Source: Chrysaora quinquecirrha
Lineage: Eukaryota; Cnidaria; Scyphozoa; Semaeostomeae; Pelagiidae
NCBI GenBank assembly: GCA_014526335.1
Contig: JACTAT010000039.1
Location: 1,929,157 to 1,993,156 of the forward strand
Direction: 5' to 3'
Length of the DNA: 64,000 nt
Shown here: positions 47,812 through 58,729 of the stretch, piece after piece
Numbering within the stretch: the first letter of the stretch is position 1
Layout: each line of letters opens with the position of its first letter
Made by a program: the position numbers and the translations under genes
Notes under the pieces: model-generated
What the model saw: only the letters and a program-made list of their open reading frames with translations
Databases searched by the model: none
Told to the model about the DNA's origin: nothing

Positions 47812-48751
47812 GCAGCTAGAAACGGGCGGCTAATAATAGATGGGGGGTTGATAGAGTTTTGTGTCGTGTGTGATGTTACCGTGTAAGAACATTATTTATG
47901 GTTTTAATTTATTCACAGGTTTTATCAATATTTTATTCCTCCGATTTTATTTCCTCAAAGGTATATATATATATAAACGGTTGAGGTTAATGGTTTTAGC
48001 TTAAATATATTTATGTTTTTAAGGGTTAATATTGTAAAACACTAAGATTCTGTTGTATTGGACATATATAAGGAATTGTAAAATGAAATACCTAGAAGCT
48101 GGGAAATTGTGGAACTTCGTTTTAAAAGCTTTACTCGTTTTCTGAAAGTTTCTAAAACCGAGGGTTTAACTATCATTTCTGAAATCGCGTACGCCTTACC
48201 CTGGAGGTTAAAACGAAATCCCAAAATCTTTGCCCAAATTCTTGATATCCGCTAAATCCCCCTTTAGAGCAGTAAATCCAAGAAAGCCAAGATCTTAGAA
48301 ATCTTTGTATTCAGTGCGAAATCCAGGGGAATCCGTCTAAATTTTATGGAAATGGAAAATCAAATCGTCCAAAAATCAGTTGGCCAAAGAGAGGCTTGAA
48401 AACAGAGGATGATTGATGGGGAGGTTGGAAGTGGGGAACCCAAGAGGGGTGTCTGTCATTTTCTAATAAGGTACTGAGTTAGAAAGGAGCGATGTCTTTC
48501 ATATTTGCAATGTGCTAATTTGTATCTCATGTCTGAGTCCCAATGCACCCTCAGCATGTGTTGAAAATATTTTTCATACTCCTAGAATTGGCATTTTCTG
48601 ATTGGCTGTTTGTAAGGTATATCTAACCTAATCGTCCAGGCCTAGTGTGCTTCGAGCCTTCATGGCACTATGCCTTGTTCTAGTGGCTGAAATTTCAGAC
48701 TAGTTACAAAATCTGAAACTGGATCTTCTAAACTAAGGATAGAACGTAAAC

Positions 48752-50532
48752 ATGAAGCTTGTGCACGTTATTGCTTTTATTTTGCTGTTGTTTAGCTGTT
48801 GTTTGTCAGCTTCTTCAGAAAACTACATTGTGGCATGCCATGAACCTGTTTACTGTAATGGTTCGATTCTCGATCGAGTACAAATTTCCAAAGCATTTGG
48901 AGATGCTAAGACGTTTGTTGACATGCCGATGAAGGACGACCCAGGAAAGTTGTCCCAAAACTAGAAGACAAACTAAAACAAGCTGGAGGTAAGCAGCAAA
49001 TCAAGGAGGCTGTGGAAATGTTTTTCAGCAAAGCCGGGACTGAACTATCGAATTTTACACCGAAAGACTGGAGAGATAAGCCGTCGTTTTTGAATAAGAT
49101 TAAAGATGCCGATCTGAGAAAGTGGGCCGAGGATCTGAACAACAGATGGAGAATTTTGACACGGAAGATGAAGACGGAAGTAAAGACAAAGGCAAAAAGA
49201 TACTCATTGATTTATTCAGAAAGGCCATTTGTTGTTCCAGGGGTAGATTTCGAGAGTTTTATTACTGGGACACATATTGGATTATCAAAGGGCTATTGAT
49301 ATGCGATATGAAAGATACTGTTCGTGGAATGATCGAGAACTTCATTCAGTATGTCAAGACGTATGGTTTTGTACCAAACGGAGGTAGGGTCTACTACCTT
49401 AACAGAAGCCAGCCACCTTTTCTCACTCTAATGGTCGCTGAATATTTCAAAGCAACCAACGGTAGTGCTTTTCTAAAGCAAGTGCTTCCTTATCTAGACA
49501 AAGAGCATGAGTTCTGGATGAAAAACAGGGTTGTTACTCTCGATTCTAAATATGGTTTAAAACGCCAGTCACTTTGAATCGTTACGCGACACCACTTGGT
49601 TTCCCGCGACCAGAGTCATACTGGAATGACGTTGAAACTGCAGAAGAGGCTGGTGTTTATCACAACGAGACTGCGCGACAGAGTTTGTTCGCACATATCG
49701 CGTCGGCTGCTGAAAGTGGTTGGGATTTTTCATCGCGATGGTTCGCGTTTTCCGGGAATCATGCGATGACGATGAAGTCGATAAAAACCAGAGATATCGT
49801 TCCCGTCGATCTGAACGCGATTTTATGCAAAGTTGAAAAGTCTCTAAGCGCGTTGTATTCATCTGTTGGCAATACAACAAAAAGTCAGTCGTTCCGATCA
49901 GCTTACGAGAATCGCATGAAGGCTATTGGTAATGCATTCTGGGACGAGAGCAAAGGACAGTGGTTAGATTTCGACATGGCAACAAAGAAACACCGATCGC
50001 CATTTTATGTCTCGAATATCTCCCCTTATGGGCCGACTGTTTCGAATCGAATTCAACACGTGCTAAGAAGGCCATTGAATCAATCAAGAAACAAGGCGTG
50101 CTTGACTATCCTGGCGGAATACCAACGTCACTGAATCGCACAGGGGAACAATGGGATTACCCAAACGCTTGGCCTCCACTTCAAGACATGATGGAAGTGG
50201 CCTTGAGGAGATCTGGACACAATGACCTCGCTTTCAACCTGACGAAAACTTGGATCGATACGAATTATTTTGGATGGAAAAAGACGGGACACATGCCCGA
50301 GAAATTTGACGCTACAGTCAAAGGGGGAATTGGGGGTGGGGGAGAATATAAGGTACAGCTTGGATTTGGCTGGACGAATGGGGTTGTTTTGACGTTCCTT
50401 GATCGACATGGGGACCGCTTGAAAGCTCCATATGTGCCAAGCGGCAGTTTACCCTGTAATGGTGTAAGCATTCTCTTGGTGTTTACTCTTAATGCTTTCT
50501 CTGTTGCCTTTTTATTCTTGTTCAAATTTTAA
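48752..50532 (+). CDS. TREH: Trehalase, intronless, GPI-anchored type, with four frame breaks
   Basis: Hydrolyses trehalose to glucose (glycoside hydrolase family 37), probably at the cell surface. The start at 48752 gives a signal peptide (MKLVHVIAFILLLFSCCLSA). Both family signatures are visible: PGGRFREFYYWDTYW (across the break at 49240) and QWDYPNAWPP. ESGWDFSSRW carries the likely catalytic Asp; EKFDAT precedes GGGGEYKVQLGFGWTNGV. The C-terminus is hydrophobic after a small-residue stretch, as for a GPI signal. Breaks at about 949 of the 48000s, 49240-49243 (G run), 49560-49563 (A run) and 50022-50025 (C run) are each repaired by one added base; the repaired length is 594 aa against 583 for human TREH. 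The vertebrate gene has many introns, this one none. Base errors are the likelier reading, but a recent pseudogene or retrocopy cannot be excluded. ATTAAA just after the stop may be the poly(A) signal. Confidence 0.85.
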
Positions 50533-52079
50533 ATTAAAGTTTAGCTTTTTGCTGTTGTGCTTTCTTTATCGATCAATCGCTGTAAAAGATTTTGCCATAG
50601 AAACCCATTGATCATTTATCATTAAGCAACTGTAATTTCGATTTATTGTCAAAAGGTTGTATGTATACTTTTTACTGTATACTTGTATACTGTATACTTG
50701 TATAATTATATACTTTTTACAGAACTTATTAAATTCATTTTTTCTGATATATTTCTCTATTGTCTACTTGCTAGCTAGCTAATTCAAAGTTAAACTCACT
50801 ATAAAAATTGTAGATTCGCTCCAAGCCGCCACGCAACATAGCCCGCTCATCAAAAACAACAACAATCATTCCTTGAGTTTACGATTTTTTGAATGAATTG
50901 AATTGAAGCGAAGGCAGCGAAAACTACGACTCGTGCAACAACGGTCGTGTAATTCAAAACTCGCCAACAGCCCCAGCTTCAAACCCCCCTCAAATTTCAT
51001 TTTCTTGAGTTAGAGGCTGAGTTAATGAGAGCCAATAAAGTGAAACTTTGAAAAAAAACTTAAAACAATAATTATTAATCTTAGTTACATTTCTTAATTA
51101 CATTTCTTAATTAACAAACAATCTTTAATCCAAAACAACGATACAGTAATGATAATGTTAAATAACAATGATATAAGAATTTCTAACTTTAAAAATTGTG
51201 TCAATGTATATAATGTCACAGCCTTTGATTAAAGAAGTTGAAAAAATTCCTACTAGATTGTTTGCCGTGTTTTCAAGATAAAGGTTCAGAAGCCTTCAAA
51301 AACTACCGTTTTTTCAAAGAAATGCCGAAAAAAATACGTTTTCTAAGTTCTTAAAAGTACCTAAAAATTTTGTTAACCATGTAGCTATTTTGTATGGAAC
51401 GTAAGACCGCTATTAATTCAGTTCGGAGGTAGACGCTTTTTTTTTATAAAGAACCACTTTATAAGGAGCCTACATGTAGAGGGCCCGAAAATTTATACTG
51501 CTAAAGAAAAGATCAGAAACGAAGTTTTCAATGTTTAATGTTTTTTTCACTACAAACAATCAAGAATAAAATTCATTTCTATTCATTTGCAGTTGAAAAT
51601 CATATAAATTGCACGTTACGCATGTATCAAATGTTTCCTTGCGTAGTCTCGAGCTTCGCGTACATGCAAGTGTCTCTCTATTATTGATATGACACTGAAT
51701 GTGCAGTTAAAATTAAGGAACTATTAAGGAACTACAATTGCCTAAAAAGAGGTCCAAATACAAGGAACTTTAAGAACTAGGCATTGAGGTAGGTTCCTTA
51801 TAAAAAAAAGCGTTTTAAAAGGGCCATATCGCTCAATGCGCCTTGATTAAAAATAAAGAAATAGAAAAAGAAAGAATCCAGCTCTTATACTTATGAAATG
51901 ACCGTAGCATAGCTGAAAGATCCAATCGGGATCCAATACATTCAGACATCAGTAAACCAGTCGTTTCAGAGGTTGTGGCCCAGCCAATTTAACAAAATTA
52001 AAAATTAGAAATATGCCAAAACATAGAAATATTCCCAATTATATATACATTACTATTACAAGAACTAATGAAATTCTTT
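50533..52079. other. Convergent intergenic region between trehalase and RCE1
   Basis: AT-rich with no ORF of note. It contains short TATACTTG tandem repeats near 50660-50720 and a mariner-type MITE copy at 51430-51816. The two flanking genes end towards each other here. Confidence 0.6.
51430..51816 (+). mobile_element. Mariner-type MITE family C, copy 4
   Basis: AGACGCTTTTTTTTTATAAA at the left, TTATAAAAAAAAGCGTTTTA at the right, with the same internal motifs as copies 2 and 3 (CCTACATGTAGA, TTAAGGAACTATTAAGGAAC). The outermost bases are mutated. Confidence 0.8.
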
Positions 52080-55000
52080 CTACTTTGTCCAGTATATACT
52101 AGTATAATATGTGGGGTTCGTTAGTGGAACTAGTAGAAAAATAAATGCAATCAATCCAAGGACGAAACAAGTTGCCACAACTGAAAATAAGGAATGAAAT
52201 ATAAATTTTGTTGAACGTATCTAAAGCAAGGCTGTGATGACCCCATTTCAGGGATATTCTTCAGCTTTTGGGACTCTGTTCAGGTTCTTTATGTTCAAGC
52301 CAGCAAAGCGTTGCGCTTTACCAGCTGTAAGGTAAGGTGGGTTCCAGAAACCATTATATGCCGAGCATTATTCTTCAGCGAAATGCCTACAATCATGACC
52401 ACATTGTTGAGGCAATACCATCCTTTATTGCACCAATTAGCCCCTCCCCCAAGTTCAATGTTGAATATTTTGTTTTATTCACAGCAGAAGTAACCGATCC
52501 ATCATGCAGGCGACAATGTGTACTGAAAATCCGTGAGATAGTAATCAAAACTGAATTGGAGAGGGGGCAAAGACATATTGATAGGGGGCACCCCTATCAA
52601 TATGACCGCGTATTTATCTCAACATATCTTGTCCATGATATATCTCAAACATTTTCACAGTAAGGTTAGCTATAAAAGAAGATTATTTTAAATACCTTTT
52701 GGATGGGTCGCTTCAGGTATTCTGTGGAAATCAGGAAAACCCATATAGTTACAGAAACTGTGACACAAAACTGGTCCAATTAAGTGCCCTACAAAAAATT
52801 AAACAAGAATTTGATGAGATTGAAAAACGGGCAGAAAAAGTAAGGGCTAAGCACAAACATTATTGTGCAATATTCTACAGTATAAACCCAAAGTCCAGTT
52901 AAACCTTTCTCCAAACAAAAACTCCTGGCTGCAAACTGCAAAATTTCCTTACTTTACAATGAAAAACAGGCTGTGGCTACCGCATGACTCGGAAAGTTCC
53001 TTGAAAATTTCAGTGGGGTCTTGCTTCAGTGAAATTGTAGTTGCCTCTATGATCATTCAGTCCAGGCTCGAATCCCATAAATTGTATGCCACACGTGGAA
53101 AAATCGAAATGAAATGAACATGCTGACGACTTGCGGAATGAAATGAACATGCTGACGAATTTAGAATGAAATTGACATGCATTTTTGAAAAAGGTATGAA
53201 ATCAACGTGCTGATGACTTGCAGTATGAAATGAACACGCATTTAAATACAATATGAAATGAGCATGCTGATGAATTTAGAAGGAATTGAACATGCACTTT
53301 TGTTTAGTTTTGAAGGTGCTGTGGCGTCGTGGTGTAATCCAGCTGACTCACAGTGTCAGAAGCTCAGTGTGGTCAGGGTTTGAGCCAAGCCACGGTAGCG
53401 TCACGGCCAGGGTCGAGGTCTCGATTAGTTAACCTACTATTGAGATCCTAGCGACTGGCGCTAAAACACCATTTCACCTTCACCTTCACCTAGTGTATGA
53501 AATGAACATGCTGGCGACTTGCGGAATGAAATGCACACGCATTTGAATACGGTATGAAATGAACATGCTGACGAATGCACTATGAGAAAAGAATAAATGA
53601 AAATTCAGTAAGAAATGAGCATGCTTTGAAAGACGATACAATACGTTACCTGTTCTCAGAAAAAGGTAAGCAGAGTAAGCACCAAAGATTGTTGTATAGC
53701 CAGTTTGAAATGCTGTAGGGAAGAACAAAGACTTCAGTTCACTTAAGATCATATGCAAAAATTGGACATGTAGAAGTTCTCTGCTTTTACGCCCTGGCCA
53801 AACGATCAAACATTGTTGGTCGAACATTTGAAATTTGCTCATCAAGCAACGTTTCACCGTTTCGTCACGCCACTAAACATTGCTTGACAAGCATCAGTAA
53901 GCAGAATTAATTGCGCGATGTTTTTGAAAACATCAAAAACAGTTAACGTTAGTCAGGCAATGTTTTCTGGTGTTGGTGTGCCCAGACGGTAAAACATTTT
54001 GCTTGTCACGCAAATTTTAAATGTTTCACAAGCCATGTCTGATCGTTTGGCAAGCGCCTTAGATAACTTTGATGAAAATGGCAAACGCCGTAAGCTTCAA
54101 AACCTCTGCCTCTGGAACTAGAAGGTTATGCAGACTCGGCAGAGATTTTCGGGAAAGAACGAAGTATAAAATCTACCGATACCGTTTGCATATCCCTCAT
54201 TATTTTGACTTCTTTATTTCCAGCCTTGCAATTTTCAGGACTTTCAAGGTTTTGGTATCTCAAAGAAAATAGTAATTTAGAATTTAAGATCGTACGTACC
54301 AGCACGTATAAGAACGTTGGTGGGATTCTCTCCACATCTTAGACCTTCAATTGCATGATGCACATGCGCTAGGAAATACAAGAAATAGCTTGTTACTGTA
54401 TTAAGCCTTGACCAAACGTCGCCAGCATTACATCCACACTTCACACAACTTCTTGTATGTTAGCGACTGCTGCTGGGAAAGGGCGGCTATACGTTGCCAA
54501 CGCTTCAGCCAGCATTGCATAAAGACGTGTTCTTGACTAAGGAGCCTTGAACTACTAAAGACCTTTTCAAAGAGGCCTGGGTTGGGCGCGACATTTTTCT
54601 GGAAAATGGTAGACTTTCCAGTAAGGACATCCTCTCCGCGTGCAGCAAATGGCATTACGGTCGTTGAGCCAACATTTTTTGTCTCGGTTTGCCAAAAGAA
54701 GCAAACTTCCTAAATATTTGGTGAAATCCAGATCAAACTTACGCTTGCATCATCGATGACGATGTTTGCTCAACATTTCCTCCCTTCCAATCACGGATAT
54801 TTGGATCGGTTACGTTTAACCGGGGCTTAAAATTCTTATCCTTGAACTAAATAAAGTGAGCTTACAAAACACCTGAACCTTCACTTTCTAACTGGTAGGG
54901 CTTGGTGCGAAATGAAACCTTGCAAATAACACTACAAATAGTTCAGAAATTTCAAATTGAATATTGACTTATCAGTCGTATAGAAAGAAATAAATGCATC

Positions 55001-57697
55001 TTGTCTTACCCAATCCAAAGAAGAGTGGACATAGGAAAACAGAAGGATAAATCCCAAATGCAGGAACAAGAACAGGCAGCATGCATGAGCGAAAAACGAA
55101 TTCTTCAGTTAATGGAGCCTGGAAAGATAAACGGTAAACTACCTTAAACTTATCTTAAACTATCTTAATTCAGACATTTAAAGCACGTAGTTAATCTACT
55201 TCAATTTTCAACGCAGGTCTGGGATCCTGAGAGTTATTCCTCAGAGTATGAACTTCAGAAATAGACCGAAACAATTTGATAATGCGGTATTTATACCCGG
55301 ACGCGGATAGAAATACAACAATCAGAAAAGTGAAGCTGGACTGGTATTGTGTTTTACCACCAATCAGCTTGCGAGATACAGCTGAAAGACCAATAGGATT
55401 AACTGACGAGTGTATTAGAATGAATGTGAATAAAATCAACGAACGAATGAGTGAACGAAAGTTTACTCACCACCACAAAGGTTCGCCACCAAATAATGTC
55501 ATTCAAAGAAGAAACTATCGACATACGAAGTGACTTGGGTCCTTCAAATACAGAACATACGAAATGAAAATCAGTCAACAGTTCCAAAAAGAAACAATTT
55601 TAGTCCCGAAAAATGTGCTCCTAGCAGCAAGATCAGATACAAAATGAAAAAGTAACATAATACTTTACGTATACCTAGATCGTGTATCTTAATACGTAGG
55701 TACAGACCTTCTAGGGTTACGTCATCGTTGTCAAAAACGAGCAGGCTTAGAGGTCCCAAGAACAGTATCTAATAAAAAGTAAAAAAAGTAAAGCATTTGG
55801 TGAATATGAATTTGAAATGGCGTATTAGAAGCAAGATGCTAGGATCTCAGAAGTAGATGAACCAATGAGAACCCCAATATAGAGGCTCATGACACTACTA
55901 GTTAAGCCTTGTTTCCGCGACACTACTAGTTGAGCCCTGTCGTGTCCGCGTTTTGATGGTGATGTTCATGTTCCCATTTAATCGTAAACAATGGTGGCGA
56001 TGGGGCACAGGAATATCTTCAAGTAGTTTTCATTGAAAGCGCAACAATGGAAGTGGAACATGTTTTTAAAGTGTGTCCCTGTCAATGGCAAAGATAAAAA
56101 TACATGTTCTTTCCCATATCAAAATTAATTCTCTCATTACCTTGTAAGAGAAGGGACATGATGGGGACTTGTCTTTTGCTATTGCTTAAAACCTACAATG
56201 CCTGCCAGAATTTGTTGGAACACCCATCATATTTCTAGCCTTTTCCCATGAAAGAGTGGTTACAATTCCAAGCACAAATCACGGACTTAATCCCTGTTTT
56301 CAGAGGGGGGAGGGGAGTTGTTACGTTGAGTAGAAAATTCAATCTAGCATTCCAAGTAATCTGGCAGGCATTGTAGTTTTGTGTTTTCAAAGGATCATAA
56401 CCACCTGGTAATTGCAGAGTCTAAAGGTTTTGTCATGGTAAAGATCTAAAATATACTCACTATGGTTAGAACCAGAGGAAGAACAGCAGCCTTAATGATG
56501 TCATCAAAATGTAAACCAAGGTTTCTTAGGACAAGGATTATTTTCTCCTAAAACAGAAGAGGCAAAAATGGAAAGATCTGTCATTAATACAATCTGAATG
56601 AATAGTGGCAAACTATAGTCTATTGGCACAAGGCATTTGATTTCATATTCTTTGAATACTTTGGATCTGAACCATGAAATGCCAGGACATACCTAACCAT
56701 GCTGTCAATCTTTTAAAGATTTTAAAAGGGCACCTGTGTTATCTGCTCCCTAATATATGTTTTGGGTAAAAAATTCTTGCCAACCAGTCAACCCCATTCA
56801 GCAAAGGTGTAGCCTAGCAACTAAGATACTGGGTTTCATATCTATAACGGGTAATACATGAAGGTGCTGTGGCATTGTGGTGTAATGCAGCTGACTCATG
56901 GTGTCAGAAGCTCACTGTGGTCAGGGTTCAAGGGGGGTTCAAGCCCAGCCACAGTAGCGCCACAGCCAACTGGTGCTAAAACACCATTTTACCTTCACCT
57001 TCACCTAACGGGTTCAAACCCTGAACTACAAGTCATCAGTCAACTCAGCTTTACATGCTTCTAAGGTAGCTTTACAACTTTATCTTATCACTAATTAGAA
57101 TACTTACTAAGCTAGTACTTGGACCAAAATCACTCCAAGAATAGACAAGTGCTAAAGAAATCAGACACACCACAAGAACTCTTCTAAATCTTTGTTTTAT
57201 TGTTACTGGATGATCCCTGTCAAACAAAAAAGTTTCAGAAAAAATCATTTGATAAGCCCAAAAATTAGTTCCAATGATGGGGGTACAGTGTCAGTGGGGT
57301 GGGGTATATATAACGGTATAGGGTACACTGTTTCAACAGAAATAATAAAATACCATCTAGAAAATTTCCTTGGCTTGAAACAGCGCGTAAAATCGAGAAA
57401 AAATAGAAAGACCAACGATCTGGGTATCAATCTTAGAAATTCTACGGTAATCTCAGTATTTTAATCTCACTGTGTGACTTAGGCCTACCTATAAGGCTAA
57501 GTAACAAAAGGGCCGCCCTAATGAAATGAGCGATTTGACCAATGGAACCAATGGAAGGCTCAAAGTAAAAGTAATACAAACCTTGGAAGACTCGAACCAA
57601 ATACATAAAGGCTACCAACATAAAGAACTGATAATAGAAGGGATTTAAAAGCAGCAGTTAACTTAGATTTCGGCATAAAATCACTTTCAAAATCCAT
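52080..57697 (-). CDS. RCE1: RCE1 CAAX prenyl protease 2, complete
   Basis: Integral ER-membrane protease that removes the terminal three residues of prenylated CAAX proteins such as Ras. Ten exons on the minus strand: 57697-57582, 57216-57108, 56547-56461, 55768-55675, 55541-55471, 55118-55010, 54368-54300, 53712-53650, 52788-52696, 52180-52080. Total 912 nt, 303 aa plus stop, no frame break; human RCE1 is 329 aa. Catalytic and conserved motifs are present: [17 protein letters not shown] (catalytic Glu pair), AHVHHAIE and [13 protein letters not shown] (His residues). Hydrophobic segments occur in most exons, for example [37 protein letters not shown] and [13 protein letters not shown]. The ATG at 57697 fits the human N-terminal alignment (YVGSLYV). 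Its introns hold satellite and SINE insertions. Divergent from HDAC11, with 1,032 bp between start codons. Confidence 0.96.
53020..53105 (+). mobile_element. SINE family A fragment
   Basis: ATGATCATTCAGTCCAGGCT followed by CGAATCCCA matches the B-box end of family A; TGTATGCCACACGTGGAAAA is the start of the body. It abuts the degenerate 28-bp satellite. Confidence 0.6.
53106..53640. repeat. Degenerate 28-bp-type satellite, split by a SINE
   Basis: Units such as GAAATGAACATGCTGACGAA recur at 53109-53290 and again at 53495-53625, separated by SINE family B (53314-53490). It is the same sequence family as the array at 3436-3890. RCE1 intron. Confidence 0.75.
53314..53490 (+). mobile_element. 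SINE family B, fullest copy
   Basis: Head AGGTGCTGTGGCGTCGTGGT, B-box-like GTCAGGGTTTGAGCC, and a tail of short CACCTT repeats. Other copies: 38201-38330, 56861-57006 (internally deleted) and 60439-60620 (reverse). Confidence 0.75.
53789..54062. mobile_element. MITE family A copy (RCE1 intron)
   Basis: Left end GCCCTGGCCAAACGATCAAA, inner TTTCACCGTTTCGTCACGCC, right end CTGATCGTTTGGCAAGCGCC. A stub (CTTGACCAAACG) follows at about 54405. Confidence 0.7.
56861..57006 (+). mobile_element. SINE family B, internally deleted copy
   Basis: Starts AAGGTGCTGTGGCATTGTGG and ends TTTACCTTCACCTTCACC. About 40 bp between GCCACAGCCA and ACTGGTGCTA are missing relative to the copy at 53314. Confidence 0.7.
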
Positions 57698-58729
57698 CTC
57701 AAATCAAAAAGATCTCACTAAAATAAAACTTTTCACAACCTCATAATCAAAATATGCGCCAGAATAGAAACGAGACATTTTTCAGATAGAGGCTAAAAGT
57801 AAAGGTCTGCTAATTTGCTCATTTTAATTTTGTTTTTCTTTCCAAACATGCTGCAAGTTAGCAGGTAAAATTGACTCTCAAAAGATCAAAGTCCTATTTA
57901 AAAGATTTGTAAATTCCTGGTAAGTATAGTTAAAAGACTGCAATAAAGATACTGAATTTCCCAAATCAACCATTCCCATGTTTGAATGTTTCTCTGGTGA
58001 GATAGAACTTAGACTTATACTATCTATATGTCCTAAGATTAGTGAAGTAGACATAAAATAATGGTTGCAAACAAGACGAACAATAACAGGCCAAAAGACC
58101 ACTTCAACTTTATCAACGATGCACAATGTGGTGGTATTTTTTGCATAAAAAATCCACCACAGTAATTACTCTGAAAATACCACCACATGAAGCATAATAA
58201 CCCAGCACAGTAAAATTGCTCCAGACTGAAATTCTTGCAGATTGCGCGTGGAAGTGCATGAATGAAAACAATAGAAGAACAATAGATCCTATTGTTTACC
58301 CTAAGATTGCACCGGAAGACTGTCTGGCTATTCCAGGTTGGAAAACATGCTCATTTTTGCCGACACGTCAGTGTGAGCAAGTGAAAGTTGCGAGCTGCGA
58401 GCTGCAAGAAACCCCAAAAACTGATGCTTGAGGTGCCAGTGAAAAGCCCCAAACAATGGCAACCTTTTGTAACATGTGTGAGACTTTGCTTTTGAGGATG
58501 TGAGTCAAAAATGTTTTTGAAATTGTCGCTGTGAGTAAAAACATGTTTTCCAACCAGGTGGCTATTGCTTATCAAGCATAATAACACACCAGAGGAGTGC
58601 TTATCCACCACAGTATGCAAAAAATACACTAACAGTAGTGTGTTTCTATTCGCTAGCATGATACCTAGACACCAGAACAGAAGCTCACTTTAAGACATCA
58701 ATCAATTTATCAATCATGTTTTTAGGTCA
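57698..58729. promoter_or_regulatory. Divergent RCE1/HDAC11 intergenic region
   Basis: 1,032 bp between the two start codons. A perfect 14-bp inverted repeat (TGTGGTGGTATTTT at 58127-58140, complement at 58174-58187) lies here. TTTTTAG directly before the HDAC11 start codon suggests a 5'-UTR intron. No core promoter motif was assigned. Confidence 0.4.

Larger units (their letters stand above)
46643..48751. other. Intergenic region between PTPDC1-like and trehalase genes
   Basis: No supported gene. It contains the 133-bp MITE at 46716, an inverted repeat at 47704-47811, a TA-rich microsatellite near 47960, and a direct repeat of TTATTCCTCCGATTTTATT at about 47250 and 47930. The trehalase promoter should lie at its right end. 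Confidence 0.6.

Noticed and set aside
48752..50532. Trehalase as a confirmed pseudogene
   Set aside because: All four lesions are one-base losses of the type seen in five other genes, and all signature motifs survive; pseudogene status is not established.
52311..52902. Plus-strand ORFs of 60-108 aa
   Set aside because: They overlap an RCE1 exon on the other strand (52696-52788) and show no family features.
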